Under the pieces are notes generated by a model, which worked only from the letters and a program-made list of their open reading frames with translations, ran no database searches and had not been told where the DNA came from. The position numbers and the translations under genes are program-made. Positions 15,845-24,119 of a DNA stretch of 64,000 bases are shown piece by piece. Every line of letters starts with the position of its first letter. The stretch's first letter is position 1. The DNA comes from Caproiciproducens sp. NJN-50 (GTDB lineage Bacteria > Bacillota > Clostridia > Oscillospirales > Acutalibacteraceae), in assembly GCF_004103755.1 (NCBI RefSeq), contig NZ_CP035283.1, positions 1,984,001 through 2,048,000 of the forward strand, in the 5' to 3' direction.

Positions 15845-16867
15845 ATGATGAAAGAGCAGCTGGAGAATCTCCGCAAAAAGGCGGAGGAGGAGCTCAAAGG
15901 GACGATGGACCGGCAGGGCCTTGAAACTCTCCGCATCAAATATCTGGGAAAAAAGGGCGAGCTGACCGCCATTCTGAAACAGATGCGCAGCCTGTCGGAA
16001 CAGGAGAGGCCCATCATCGGGCAGTTCGCGAACGAACTGCGCGCCCTGCTCGAAAAGGAACTGACGGACCGGGCCGCCGAGCTTCACGAGGCGGAGACGG
16101 CCCTGAAGCTGAAAAGGGAAGAAATCGACGTCACCATGCCGGGAAAACGGCACGCCCTGGGCCACAGGCACCCGCTGAGCCTGGAACTCAACGAAATCAA
16201 GGAAATCTTTATCGGAATGGGATTCGACATCGTCAGCGGGCCGGAGGTCGAGTACGACTACTATAACTTTGAGGCTCTGAACATCCCGAAGGACCATCCC
16301 GCGCGCGACACGCAGGATACGTTTTATATCACCGACAACATTCTGCTCCGCACGCAGACCTCCCCCGTGCAGGTGCGGACCATGGAAACGCAGAAACCGC
16401 CGATCCGCGTGATTTCCCCCGGGCGCGTCTACCGCTCCGACGCCGTGGACGCCACCCACTCCCCGCTGTTCCATCAGATCGAGGGGCTTGTGGTCGACAG
16501 GGGGATCACGTTCGCGAATCTGAAAGGCACATTGGAAACCATTATCAAGCGCATGTACGGCGAGGACTCCGTCGTCCGGTTCCGCCCGCATCATTTCCCG
16601 TTCACGGAGCCTTCCGCGGAAGTCGACGTGCAGTGCTTCAACTGTCACGGCGAAGGCTGCCGCCTGTGCAAGGGCGAAGGCTGGATCGAAATTCTTGGCT
16701 GCGGCATGGTCCATCCGAAGGTGCTCTCGAACTGTGGCATCGATCCGGAGGAGTACAGCGGCTTCGCTTTCGGCATGGGGCTGGAACGCCTCGTCATGCG
16801 CAAATACAGCATCGACGACCTTCGTCTGTTCTACGAAAACGACGTGCGGTTTTTGAATCAGTTTTAA
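15845..16867 (+). CDS. pheS: Phenylalanyl-tRNA synthetase alpha subunit
   Basis: 340 residues. The coiled-coil N-terminal arm (to about residue 85) leads into the class II catalytic domain. Motif 2 is the VYRSDAVDATHSPLFHQIEG region and motif 3 is FGMGLERLVM. A cysteine-rich loop CFNCHGEGCRLCKGEGW, seen in several Clostridia and Thermotoga PheS, lies near residue 260. With PheT it forms the alpha2-beta2 enzyme that charges tRNA-Phe. The start is the ATG at 15845 with AAAGGA 8 bases upstream; an ATG at 15836 lies within that SD. Expression is controlled by the T-box leader. Confidence 0.97.
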   Translation: MMKEQLENLRKKAEEELKGTMDRQGLETLRIKYLGKKGELTAILKQMRSLSEQERPIIGQFANELRALLEKELTDRAAELHEAETALKLKREEIDVTMPGKRHALGHRHPLSLELNEIKEIFIGMGFDIVSGPEVEYDYYNFEALNIPKDHPARDTQDTFYITDNILLRTQTSPVQVRTMETQKPPIRVISPGRVYRSDAVDATHSPLFHQIEGLVVDRGITFANLKGTLETIIKRMYGEDSVVRFRPHHFPFTEPSAEVDVQCFNCHGEGCRLCKGEGWIEILGCGMVHPKVLSNCGIDPEEYSGFAFGMGLERLVMRKYSIDDLRLFYENDVRFLNQF

Positions 16868-16879
16868 GGGGGAAGCAAT

Positions 16880-19258
16880 ATGGATTTGTCCAAGAAATGG
16901 CTCAAGGAATTCGTTGAGCTTGACGATATGCCGATCCGTTTCTTCACGGAGGCAATGACCATGAGCGGTTCCAAGGTGGAAAGCTGGAGGACGGAAGGCA
17001 GCGAAATCGAAAACGTGGTGGTCGGAAAAGTACTTTCCCTGGAGCGCCATCCGGATTCCGATCACATGTGGATCACCATGACCGATGTCGGCGGCGACGA
17101 ACCGCTCCAGATCATCACCGGAGCGCAGAACCTGAAAGCCGGCGACCTCGTGCCTGTCGCGCTCCACAATTCCAGCCTTCCGGGCGGCAAGAAGATCAAA
17201 AAAGGGAAGCTGCGCGGCCTGGAGAGCAACGGGATGCTCTGCTCCCTTTCGGAGCTCGGCCTGACCAAACACGACTTTCCCTATGCGATCGAGGACGGGA
17301 TCTTTGTTTTACAGGAAGACTGCCGCCCCGGCCAGCCGATCCGGGAAGCCGCCGGCCTGAACGACACGATCGTCGAGTTTGAGATCACCTCCAACCGGCC
17401 GGACTGCTTTTCCGTCATCGGTCTGGCCCGCGAAGCCGCCGCAACGTTCCACAAGCCCCTGAAACTCCATGTGCCCGTCGTCAAAGGCGGCCACGGCTCC
17501 GGGAAAGAACTGCTGAGCGTCTCGGTGGAAGCGCCCGACCTCTGCCCGATGTACTCCGCCCGCGTCGTGAAAAACGTAAGGGTGAAACCGTCCCCGCGCT
17601 GGATGCGCGAGCGCCTTCGCGCGATGGGCGTGCGCCCGATCAACAATATCGTCGACATCACGAACTATGTGATGCTGGAATACGGCCAGCCGATGCACTC
17701 GTTCGACTACCGGTTCATCGAGGGGCACAAAATCACGGTGCGCCGGGCAAGGGACGGCGAAGCGATCACCACGCTGGACAGCGCGCCGCACATGCTTCAT
17801 TCCAACAACCTGGTCATCGCGGACGAAAGCCGCGCGGTCGCCATCGCCGGCGTCATGGGCGGCGAAAACAGTGAAATCGTGGACGGCACCACGACCATCG
17901 TGTTCGAATCCGCCTGCTTCAAGGGTTCTTCGGTCCGCACGACCGCGCGCGACCTCGGCATGCGCACGGACGCTTCCTCCCTGTACGAAAAAGGGCTGGA
18001 CCCGAACAACTGCATCCCCGCGCTGGACCGGGCGTGCGAGCTTGTGGAACTGCTGGACGCGGGCGATGTGACCGACGGCATCATCGAAGACCGCCATTTT
18101 TCCGAGGAGCCCCGCAGAATCCGCCTGGAGCCGGACTGGATCAACCGTTTTCTCGACATCTCCCTTGACAAGGAAGAGATGAAGCGGATTCTAAGCAAGC
18201 TGGACTGCGGATTCGACGGCGACGAGATCCTGGTCCCCTCCTTCCGTCCCGACCTCGTTCATAAGGCGGATATTGCGGAGGAAATCGCCCGTTTTTACGG
18301 ATACGACAAAATTGCTTCCACCTCGCTCAGCGGCGGGGCGCAGGGAAGATACACCGCACGGCAAAAATTTGAGCGGCTGGTCGGGGACACCATGCTGGCG
18401 CTCGGCGCGAGCGAGATCATGACCTACTCCTTCATCAGCCCGAAATATTACGATAAGATCCTGATGCCAAAGGATTCCCCGCTTCGCAATTCCGTCGTCA
18501 TCTCGAATCCCCTCGGCGAGGACACCGGCATCATGCGCACCACCGCCCTGCCCTCCATGATGGACGTCCTCTCCCGAAACTACAATAACCGCAACGGCTC
18601 CGCCTGTCTTTACGAGCTGGCGACGGAGTATCTCCCGACCTCGGCGGACCGGCTGCCGGAAGAAAAGCTGAAGCTCATCTGCGGCATGTACGGCGACGGC
18701 GCCGATTTCTTCACCGCGAAAGGTATGGTGGAGGACCTTCTGGAAAAACTTAGTGTAACGGGCTGGGACATTGCCGCCTCATCGGACGAATTCAGCTACC
18801 ATCCCGGCCGCTGCGCCGTATTATCCATCGGCGGCAGCCTGTTCGGCGTCATTGGGGAGCTTCATCCGAAAGCTGCGGAAAACTACGGCATGGACTGCAG
18901 GGTCATCAGCTTTACGCTTGACGTGGACACACTGTATCAATACGCCAAAATGGAAAAGATTTACCGCCCGCTTCCCAGGTTTCCCGCCGTCGAGAGGGAC
19001 CTCGCCCTGATCTGCGACGACAGGATACCGGTCATGACTCTGGAGCGTGCGATCCGTTCCGGAATCGGTCCCCTGCTTGAGAAAATTGAGCTTTTCGACG
19101 TGTACCGCGGGGAACAGATTGAAAAAGGCAAAAAGAGCGCAGCATTCCGCGTCGTGCTCCGTTCCTCAAGCGGTACGCTGACGGAAGACCAGATTACGGC
19201 TGCGATGAAACGGGCCGTGAGAGAGCTTGAAAGCATCGGAGCCGTCCTTCGCTCTTAA
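16880..19258 (+). CDS. pheT: Phenylalanyl-tRNA synthetase beta subunit
   Basis: 792 residues, normal for PheT. In order: the tRNA-binding OB domain (VGKVLSLERHPDSDHMWI near residue 50), the B3/B4 editing region (VEFEITSNRPDCFSVIGLAREAA and the RPINNIVDITNYVM segment), the B5 domain, the class II-like core and a C-terminal anticodon-binding FDX-ACB domain (YRPLPRFPAVERDLALICDD). It carries the editing site that removes mischarged tyrosine. It follows pheS after 12 bases with a GGGGGA SD, so both come from the T-box transcript. Confidence 0.97.
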   Translation: MDLSKKWLKEFVELDDMPIRFFTEAMTMSGSKVESWRTEGSEIENVVVGKVLSLERHPDSDHMWITMTDVGGDEPLQIITGAQNLKAGDLVPVALHNSSLPGGKKIKKGKLRGLESNGMLCSLSELGLTKHDFPYAIEDGIFVLQEDCRPGQPIREAAGLNDTIVEFEITSNRPDCFSVIGLAREAAATFHKPLKLHVPVVKGGHGSGKELLSVSVEAPDLCPMYSARVVKNVRVKPSPRWMRERLRAMGVRPINNIVDITNYVMLEYGQPMHSFDYRFIEGHKITVRRARDGEAITTLDSAPHMLHSNNLVIADESRAVAIAGVMGGENSEIVDGTTTIVFESACFKGSSVRTTARDLGMRTDASSLYEKGLDPNNCIPALDRACELVELLDAGDVTDGIIEDRHFSEEPRRIRLEPDWINRFLDISLDKEEMKRILSKLDCGFDGDEILVPSFRPDLVHKADIAEEIARFYGYDKIASTSLSGGAQGRYTARQKFERLVGDTMLALGASEIMTYSFISPKYYDKILMPKDSPLRNSVVISNPLGEDTGIMRTTALPSMMDVLSRNYNNRNGSACLYELATEYLPTSADRLPEEKLKLICGMYGDGADFFTAKGMVEDLLEKLSVTGWDIAASSDEFSYHPGRCAVLSIGGSLFGVIGELHPKAAENYGMDCRVISFTLDVDTLYQYAKMEKIYRPLPRFPAVERDLALICDDRIPVMTLERAIRSGIGPLLEKIELFDVYRGEQIEKGKKSAAFRVVLRSSSGTLTEDQITAAMKRAVRELESIGAVLRS

Positions 19259-19272
19259 TTTGCATTTACTTC

Positions 19273-19301
19273 TTGCATTTCATTGCCCATTGTTGTATGA
19301 T
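19273..19301 (+). promoter_or_regulatory. Promoter upstream of ireB
   Basis: TTGCAT at 19273-19278 and TATGAT at 19296-19301 are 17 bases apart, placed 14-57 bases after the pheT stop. This would let ireB and the next gene be transcribed apart from the T-box control. Confidence 0.5.
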
Positions 19302-19323
19302 GAAAAATACTGGAGGTGTTTCT

Positions 19324-19569
19324 ATGCTCGATAAAACGGTAACTTTTTCACTGGGAAGCGACCGGGAGGAAGGCATCAAGAAAATCCTCACAACTGTATA
19401 CGACGCTCTGAAGGAAAAGGGCTACAATCCCATCAACCAGATTGTGGGATATATCCTTTCGGAGGACCCCACTTATATTACAACTCACAACAACGCGCGG
19501 AGCCTGATCCGCCGGATTGACCGGGATGAGCTGCTGCAGGTATTGGTAAAATCGTATCTGGGCGAATAA
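19324..19569 (+). CDS. IreB family regulatory phosphoprotein
   Basis: 81 residues, starting at the ATG at 19324 behind GGAGG. The sequence KTVTFSLGS...ILTTVYDALKEKGYNPINQI...GYILSEDPTYITTHNNAR is the hallmark of the IreB/YrzL (UPF0297) family. In Enterococcus IreB is phosphorylated by the Ser/Thr kinase IreK and reduces cephalosporin resistance. The gene is often followed by ruvX (yqgF) and a DUF1292 gene; here a different small gene follows. The kinase is not in the window. Confidence 0.9.
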   Translation: MLDKTVTFSLGSDREEGIKKILTTVYDALKEKGYNPINQIVGYILSEDPTYITTHNNARSLIRRIDRDELLQVLVKSYLGE

Positions 19570-19608
19570 TTCGGGTCCGAACGACATAAAAGAAGAGGAG
19601 GACGGCGA

Positions 19609-19911
19609 ATGGCAGACAAACAAACAGACGGGGAACCGCAGTTTCCAACCTACAAGGGCAAACCACTGGTGCGCTGCGGCGATGTGATTTATTACGGAAG
19701 CATGAAAGACCGTTATGTCGTCAGGCTGGAAATTAAAAGCAAGAAAAAAGTAAAGGACATGGATGTGGCGGACCGGGTCAGCATTCAGCTGATGCTGACG
19801 GACCAGACCGTGCGCAATCGGAAACAAATCGTAAAAGCCAGTGAAAAAGACGGGCTTTACCGCGCGATGGATCTGGCGGATGTCTGGCTGAACAGGGCGT
19901 TGACTGAATAA
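19609..19911 (+). CDS. Conserved small protein of unknown function
   Basis: 100 residues, no membrane segment. The central stretch GDVIYYGSMKDRYVVRLEIK followed by SKKKVKDMDVADRVSIQLML suggests a small beta-rich domain, and the C-terminus is helical (YRAMDLADVWLNRALTE). I recognise the type from clostridial genomes but know no function. A good SD (GAGGAGG) precedes the ATG, 39 bases after ireB, and a terminator follows at 19970. It is probably in one transcript with ireB. Confidence 0.7.
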   Translation: MADKQTDGEPQFPTYKGKPLVRCGDVIYYGSMKDRYVVRLEIKSKKKVKDMDVADRVSIQLMLTDQTVRNRKQIVKASEKDGLYRAMDLADVWLNRALTE

Positions 19912-19969
19912 TTGCCCACAGAATAATTGATTAAAATCCGGGTTGAGTCCCATCCCGGGTATGAAAAAA

Positions 19970-20009
19970 CCTCCGGCTGCAGAATGAACTGCATCCGGAG
20001 GTCCTTTTT
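19970..20009. terminator. Bidirectional terminator between convergent units
   Basis: CCTCCGGCTGCAG at 19970-19982 pairs with CTGCATCCGGAGG at 19989-20001 with one mismatch. T-rich tracts follow in both directions. It separates the plus-strand ireB unit from the minus-strand ABC transporter operon. Confidence 0.85.
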
Positions 20010-20020
20010 ATTTTTACGGC

Positions 20021-20821
20021 TTATTCCAAATTCAGTTTTTTGCTGAGCATCCAATTGGTGAAAAAGTAAAAGGCAACACCGAAAACCGCGGTGTAAAGGA
20101 TCACGATCAGCAACGCAACCTCCGCGGGTTCGGCCGGGAACAGGCCCAGCGAGTAATGAAACGACTCGAAATAGATTTGAATCCGCGGGCCAAATCCTTT
20201 GAACAGCAGGGAGGAAATGATTTGCTCGACGATGCCAAAGCCGAGGAACGTGCCCACGCCCGCCAGCAGCTTGTGGCGTCCGGCCAGATTGCCCACTACA
20301 ATCGACGCATAAATCTCCAGAATGCTGGACAGAAAAGCGACTACGATCAGGACGATGATCTCTATGGCAATCAGATGTGCGGATAATCCGTATTGCCGGT
20401 ATAATTCTCCCAATTCCGCGCATCCGCGGCTGAACTGCGTCAGGGTCTGTTCGTCCGCCACCATAATGAAGACGGAGATGACCGAAACCAGAATGCTCAG
20501 CGCGGACCACAGCAGCGTGATGATCATTTTCGCGTCGATATGGCTGTGCGTTTTCACCGGCAGGGTAAAGGACAGATAGCCCTCGTCGCCCAGCAGGTTT
20601 TTATTAAAGCGCTGGACGGTCACCACCAGCGTGATGACGAATGCCGCGACAATCAGCATCACATAAACGCTCATCGAAACCATGCGCGGGATGTCAAAGT
20701 TCTGTACGTCGGCATTCCAGATCAGCTTGTTGACGATGGCGAGCAAAAGGATCAATCCGTAAATCGGAAGAAAAGTCCGCGCCGTCGCTTTCATTTCATA
20801 TTTCAGAAGCTTGCCTAGCAT
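20021..20821 (-). CDS. ABC-2 type transporter permease
   Basis: 266 residues with about six hydrophobic segments and no solute-binding features, typical of permeases of small exporter-like ABC systems. It overlaps the ATP-binding gene upstream by 7 bases and is the last gene of the GntR-ABC operon (21886 to 20021). Such operons (YtrABCDEF-like) respond in Bacillus to cell-wall antibiotics. The substrate here is unknown. The start ATG at 20821 has GGGAGG upstream. Confidence 0.85.
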   Translation of the reverse strand: MLGKLLKYEMKATARTFLPIYGLILLLAIVNKLIWNADVQNFDIPRMVSMSVYVMLIVAAFVITLVVTVQRFNKNLLGDEGYLSFTLPVKTHSHIDAKMIITLLWSALSILVSVISVFIMVADEQTLTQFSRGCAELGELYRQYGLSAHLIAIEIIVLIVVAFLSSILEIYASIVVGNLAGRHKLLAGVGTFLGFGIVEQIISSLLFKGFGPRIQIYFESFHYSLGLFPAEPAEVALLIVILYTAVFGVAFYFFTNWMLSKKLNLE

Positions 20822-21516
20822 TTGAACACCTCCCTGAAAAGTGCGTCGACACTCTTTCCTTCCCTCTCCCGTATCTCGTCGACGGTGGAAGTCAGGACGA
20901 TGTTGCCCATATTGATGAAAATCACTTCGTCCAGGACCTTCTCCACATCCGTAATCAGATGCGTCGAAATCAGCACCGTGGCATTTTCACTGTAATTGCT
21001 GATAATGGTATCCAAAATGTAGTCCCTTGCGGCGGGATCGACGCCGCCGATCGGCTCGTCGAGGATGTACAGCTCCGCTTCGCGGCTCATCACGAGAATC
21101 AGCTGCACCTTCTCCTTGGTCCCCTTTGACATCGTCTTTAAACGGTCTCCGGGATTGATATGCAGCCTCTGCAGCATATCATAGGCTTTGGACTTGTTGA
21201 AGTTCGCATAAAAATCGCCGAAGAAATCAATCATCGTCTGGACGCTCATCCAGTCGTTCAGGTAAGTCCTCTCCGGCAAATAGGAAACGATTTTTTTCGT
21301 TTCAATGCCCGGTGCCATGCCACCGACCAGAATCTGCCCGGAGCTGGGCGTCAAAAGCCCGTTTGCAAGTTTAATCAATGTGCTTTTTCCGCTTCCGTTC
21401 GGTCCGAGCAGACCCACAATACGGCCTTTCGGCACGGAAATACTGACGGAATTGAGCGCAAGGCACCCCGGGAAATACTTCACCAGGCTGCGGCACTCGA
21501 GTATGCTGTCATCCAT
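20815..21516 (-). CDS. ABC transporter ATP-binding protein (YtrB-like)
   Basis: 233 residues, one ABC ATPase domain. Walker A is GLLGPNGSGKSTLIK, the signature region is the non-canonical TMSKGTKEKVQL in place of LSGGQ, Walker B is YILDEPIGGVDP, and the H-loop is ISTHLI. The variant signature is usual in the YtrB/EcsA-like exporter group. It sits between the GntR regulator (overlap 8 bases) and its permease (overlap 7 bases), so all three are translationally coupled. Confidence 0.92.
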   Translation of the reverse strand: MDDSILECRSLVKYFPGCLALNSVSISVPKGRIVGLLGPNGSGKSTLIKLANGLLTPSSGQILVGGMAPGIETKKIVSYLPERTYLNDWMSVQTMIDFFGDFYANFNKSKAYDMLQRLHINPGDRLKTMSKGTKEKVQLILVMSREAELYILDEPIGGVDPAARDYILDTIISNYSENATVLISTHLITDVEKVLDEVIFINMGNIVLTSTVDEIREREGKSVDALFREVFKC

Positions 21517-21886
21517 TCTGCCCTTCCTCCTTAATCATACGGTTCAGTAAGCTGACCGTCTGTTCCCTGTCGAATCCAAGCCGGTTCATCTTCTGAATAA
21601 AATCCTGTATTAAATCCGCCGCAAGATTGTTTTTCGTCTGCATGATTTTCTGTACATCCTCCGTGACATATCGTCCGCTTGTACGCTGAGAATATAAAAG
21701 TCCGTCGCTCTCCAGCCTGGAAAGCGCCCTCTGCATGGTATTCGGGTTGACCGAAGCCTCGGCGGCCATGTCGCGCACGGAGGGAAGCTTGCTTCCGGCT
21801 GCGTAGATTCCCGAAACGACCATCAGCTGGATCCGTTCAACCAGCTGGGAATAAATCGGTCTGTCGGATTTTAGATCCCATGCCAT
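21509..21886 (-). CDS. YtrA-type GntR transcriptional repressor
   Basis: 125 residues: an N-terminal winged helix of the GntR family (PIYSQLVERIQLMVVSGIYA, KLPSVRDMAAEASVNPNTMQ, LSRLESDGLLYSQRTSGRYV) and only about 45 further helical residues, the short YtrA form. It is the first gene of an ABC transporter operon, where family members act as repressors released by a drug or cell-envelope signal. A 33-bp element that recurs before the second transporter operon lies 21 bases before its start, strong evidence for autoregulation and for control of both units. Confidence 0.93.
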   Translation of the reverse strand: MAWDLKSDRPIYSQLVERIQLMVVSGIYAAGSKLPSVRDMAAEASVNPNTMQRALSRLESDGLLYSQRTSGRYVTEDVQKIMQTKNNLAADLIQDFIQKMNRLGFDREQTVSLLNRMIKEEGQNG

Positions 21887-21907
21887 TTTCTCACCTCCGA
21901 ATTGACC

Positions 21908-21958
21908 ATTGTACTAATACATTAATACAGTTATACAATACTTTTCCCTTTCTGTCAA
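21908..21958 (-). promoter_or_regulatory. GntR operon promoter with 33-bp operator, copy 1
   Basis: On the minus strand TTGACA (21953-21958), 17 bases, then TATAAC (21930-21935) form the promoter. The 33 bases 21908-21940 match those at 23639-23671 at 26 positions without gaps. The outer ends ATTGTA and TACAAT are inverted repeats. The element covers the -10 box and the start point, as expected of a repressor site. Confidence 0.75.
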
Positions 21959-21975
21959 GTACTTCCGAAGCAGTT

Positions 21976-22704
21976 TCAGCAAATATCTTTTTTTCTGAAG
22001 AAAACGGCGCCAATCATGACAAAGAAAACGGCGGTGGCGGCAAAGACCGCGGCCGAAGCCGTCATCTGACCGGGAGTACCGGCGGCAATCAGATTGAACT
22101 GCGGCATAAGCAGAAAATATTTGCTCAGGCCCGACAGGTGGAACAGGTTCAGCAGAAGCTGTGGAAGATAGATCACCGCGTAAAAGGCGAATACAAACAG
22201 CGAATTTTTCTGAAGCATCATGGCGAGGAACGCGGCAATCGGAATGGCCGCCGCGTAACCGATGCAGCTCACGCCGACTCTGCGGAAAAAATCGGCCGCA
22301 AAGGCTCCCGTAAAGGAGGGGTCCTGTTTTAAGAGCAGCAGCGAGCTTCCACAGTAGGCCCCCAGGGCAACGGCGCCGACCAGGATGCCCAGAATGACCG
22401 ACACCGTGACCTGGGAGCAATAAAGCTTTGTGCGGTTCAGGCCGAAGGAAACCGAGTTTTTGAGCGTATGCTCCTTGAACTCTTCCGCTCCGACCAGATC
22501 GACCAGCACCGGCATCAGAAGGACCGGCCAGGAAAGAAAATAGGCGAGCACCACCATCCATGAGTTATAAACGGTGTTTCCGGCCGAAAGCCTTGAAATG
22601 GAAAAGTTGACCAGCAGCGCAAGCGCGGACATGCCCGCAAGCAGAAAATAAAAGAACGGGCGGTGAAAGACCTTGTACAGATCGGCTCTAATCATTTTAA
22701 GCAA
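21976..22704 (-). CDS. ABC-2 type transporter permease (bacitracin/lantibiotic-exporter-like)
   Basis: 242 residues with six hydrophobic segments: FYFLLAGMSALALLVNFSI, a long loop, VLAYFLSWPVLLMPVLVDL, and four more towards the C-terminus. The pattern fits permeases of BcrAB/LanFE-type systems that remove peptide antibiotics. It overlaps its ATP-binding partner by 8 bases and starts at a TTG behind GGAGGG. It is the last gene of the transporter unit that carries operator copy 2. The substrate is unknown. Confidence 0.85.
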   Translation of the reverse strand: MLKMIRADLYKVFHRPFFYFLLAGMSALALLVNFSISRLSAGNTVYNSWMVVLAYFLSWPVLLMPVLVDLVGAEEFKEHTLKNSVSFGLNRTKLYCSQVTVSVILGILVGAVALGAYCGSSLLLLKQDPSFTGAFAADFFRRVGVSCIGYAAAIPIAAFLAMMLQKNSLFVFAFYAVIYLPQLLLNLFHLSGLSKYFLLMPQFNLIAAGTPGQMTASAAVFAATAVFFVMIGAVFFRKKDIC

Positions 22705-23617
22705 TTTTTTTCCCTCCGATCAGATTGATAAAGTAATTTTCCAGGCTTTCGCCGGACCGATAAACCTGTGAAACCATCACGCCGGCTTCCACAAGACATT
22801 TCACGGCAAGCTCCGGCCGGTCGATCTCCTCGGAAACCTGAAGCCTGCTTTCGTCCAGAATCCGGACCTGTTGAAGCGACAGACGCTCCCTCAACACAGC
22901 GGCGGCTTTGGCGGAATCGTCCACTTCCATCTGCAGGGCGGCGCGGCATTTCTTTTCAAGCTCGTCCGCGGCGATGCATTCGACAAGCCTGCCGCCGCTG
23001 ATGAAGCCGTAGCGGGTCGCAATTTGCGAGAGCTCCCCAAGAATATGGCTGGAGACCAGGATGGTCGTTCCTTTTTCATGGTTGAGTTTCAATAAGATCT
23101 CGCGGAACTCGCGGATTCCCATCGGGTCCAGGCCGTTGATCGGCTCGTCGAGGACCAGAAAGTCCGGATCGTTCAGGATCGCAAGCGCGAGGCCCAGCCG
23201 TTGTTTCATTCCCAGGGAAAAGCTTTTGAATTTTTTCTCTCCGGAGGCAAGGCCAACAAAATGCAGCGCTTCTTTCACGAGGTTTTTATCGTCGATTCCT
23301 CTCTGAATCCGGTAATACTCAAGATTCTGGCTTGCCGACAGGTACGGATAAAATCCGGGCGTCTCAATAATGCTGCCGATCCGTCCGCGCGCGCGTTCCA
23401 GTCCCCTCGCGCCGGAGCTTCCGAACAGCTCCAGCGAGCCGGAGGTCGGCGGAGTCAATCCGCAGATCATTTTCAGAAGGGTCGTCTTGCCTGCGCCGTT
23501 TTGGCCGACAAGAGCAAAAATATCGCCCTTTCGCAGATCCATGCTCAGGTCGTCGACCGCAGTAAAAGTTCCAAAACGCCGCACAAGCGACCGCGATTGA
23601 AAAACAGTCTCTTCCAT
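22697..23617 (-). CDS. ABC transporter ATP-binding protein (BcrA-like)
   Basis: 306 residues: an ABC ATPase domain to about residue 215 (Walker A ALVGQNGAGKTTLLK, signature SFSLGMKQRLGLA, Walker B FLVLDEPINGLDP, H-loop VSSHILGEL) and a C-terminal extension of about 90 residues typical of BcrA and LanF proteins. It pairs with the permease gene downstream. The unit has its own promoter with a copy of the operator seen before the GntR gene, so it is likely induced together with the other transporter. Confidence 0.92.
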   Translation of the reverse strand: MEETVFQSRSLVRRFGTFTAVDDLSMDLRKGDIFALVGQNGAGKTTLLKMICGLTPPTSGSLELFGSSGARGLERARGRIGSIIETPGFYPYLSASQNLEYYRIQRGIDDKNLVKEALHFVGLASGEKKFKSFSLGMKQRLGLALAILNDPDFLVLDEPINGLDPMGIREFREILLKLNHEKGTTILVSSHILGELSQIATRYGFISGGRLVECIAADELEKKCRAALQMEVDDSAKAAAVLRERLSLQQVRILDESRLQVSEEIDRPELAVKCLVEAGVMVSQVYRSGESLENYFINLIGGKKIA

Positions 23618-23638
23618 CTTTTCTTATCTCCTTGTATT

Positions 23639-23688
23639 ATTGTACTATTCATCTAATACAATAATACAATATATTTATATTTTGTCAA
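23639..23688 (-). promoter_or_regulatory. Second transporter promoter with 33-bp operator, copy 2
   Basis: On the minus strand TTGACA (23683-23688), 16 bases, then TATTAT (23661-23666). The 33-bp element at 23639-23671 is the partner of the one at 21908-21940. Each copy lies 21 bases upstream of the first codon of its unit. Confidence 0.75.
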
Positions 23689-23743
23689 TACTTTTTTTAC
23701 TTTTTATGTTATAATAGAATCGTGAAACAGCATAAAAGTTATT

Positions 23744-23768
23744 AAAAAAACCGCCGAATCATCGGCGG
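23744..23768 (-). terminator. Intrinsic terminator after the HD hydrolase unit
   Basis: CCGCCGA at 23751-23757 pairs with TCGGCGG at 23762-23768. On the minus strand seven T follow directly. It lies 26 bases after the end of the frameshifted membrane gene. Confidence 0.8.
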
Positions 23769-23793
23769 ATACGGAAGTTTTCCACAAAATTTT

Positions 23794-24104
23794 TTACATA
23801 CGGCTCAACAGCCAGACAAAAATCAGAAAAAGGATCACCGCGCAGGCAACTGCGGCGGCACGGATTCCGGAAAAAATGTGAACGGTTCTCAGGCGCAGAT
23901 ACAAGTTGAAATCCTCTTTCGAAAAGCCGGAACGTTTCAGTCGATAGAATTCTCCGTTAACATCCCGAAACAAATCATCTTCCAAAGGCTGGCTGGCTTT
24001 TTGGCTTTTCCCAAGGGCGCGGTTTTCTTCCGGCGAACAGTAATCCCTGTGAAAAAGTCGAATTTTTCCAGCAGCCGGTTCAGCTTTTTTTCAGCAGCCG
24101 TCAA
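23794..24104 (-). pseudogene. Frameshifted small membrane protein gene
   Basis: Two overlapping frames together look like one protein of about 100 residues. The first, from a TTG at 24104 behind AGGAGAG, reads LTAAEKKLNRLLEKFDFF and stops at 23937. The second, open from upstream and ending at 23794, reads HRDYCSPEENRALGK, then a charged part with DDLFRDVNGEFYRLKRSG and a C-terminal membrane segment. Adding one T to the five-T run at 24052-24056 would join them. The second frame has no SD of its own. A canonical A-AAA-AAG slippery heptamer at 24084-24090 in the first frame offers an alternative, programmed -1 shift. It follows the HD hydrolase gene by 16 bases. Confidence 0.5.
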
Positions 24105-24119
24105 TTGTCATCACTCTCC

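Noticed and set aside
15812..17272. Long open frame opposite pheS and pheT (486 codons, minus strand)
   Set aside because: It lies antisense to strongly conserved synthetase genes and shows no family motif.
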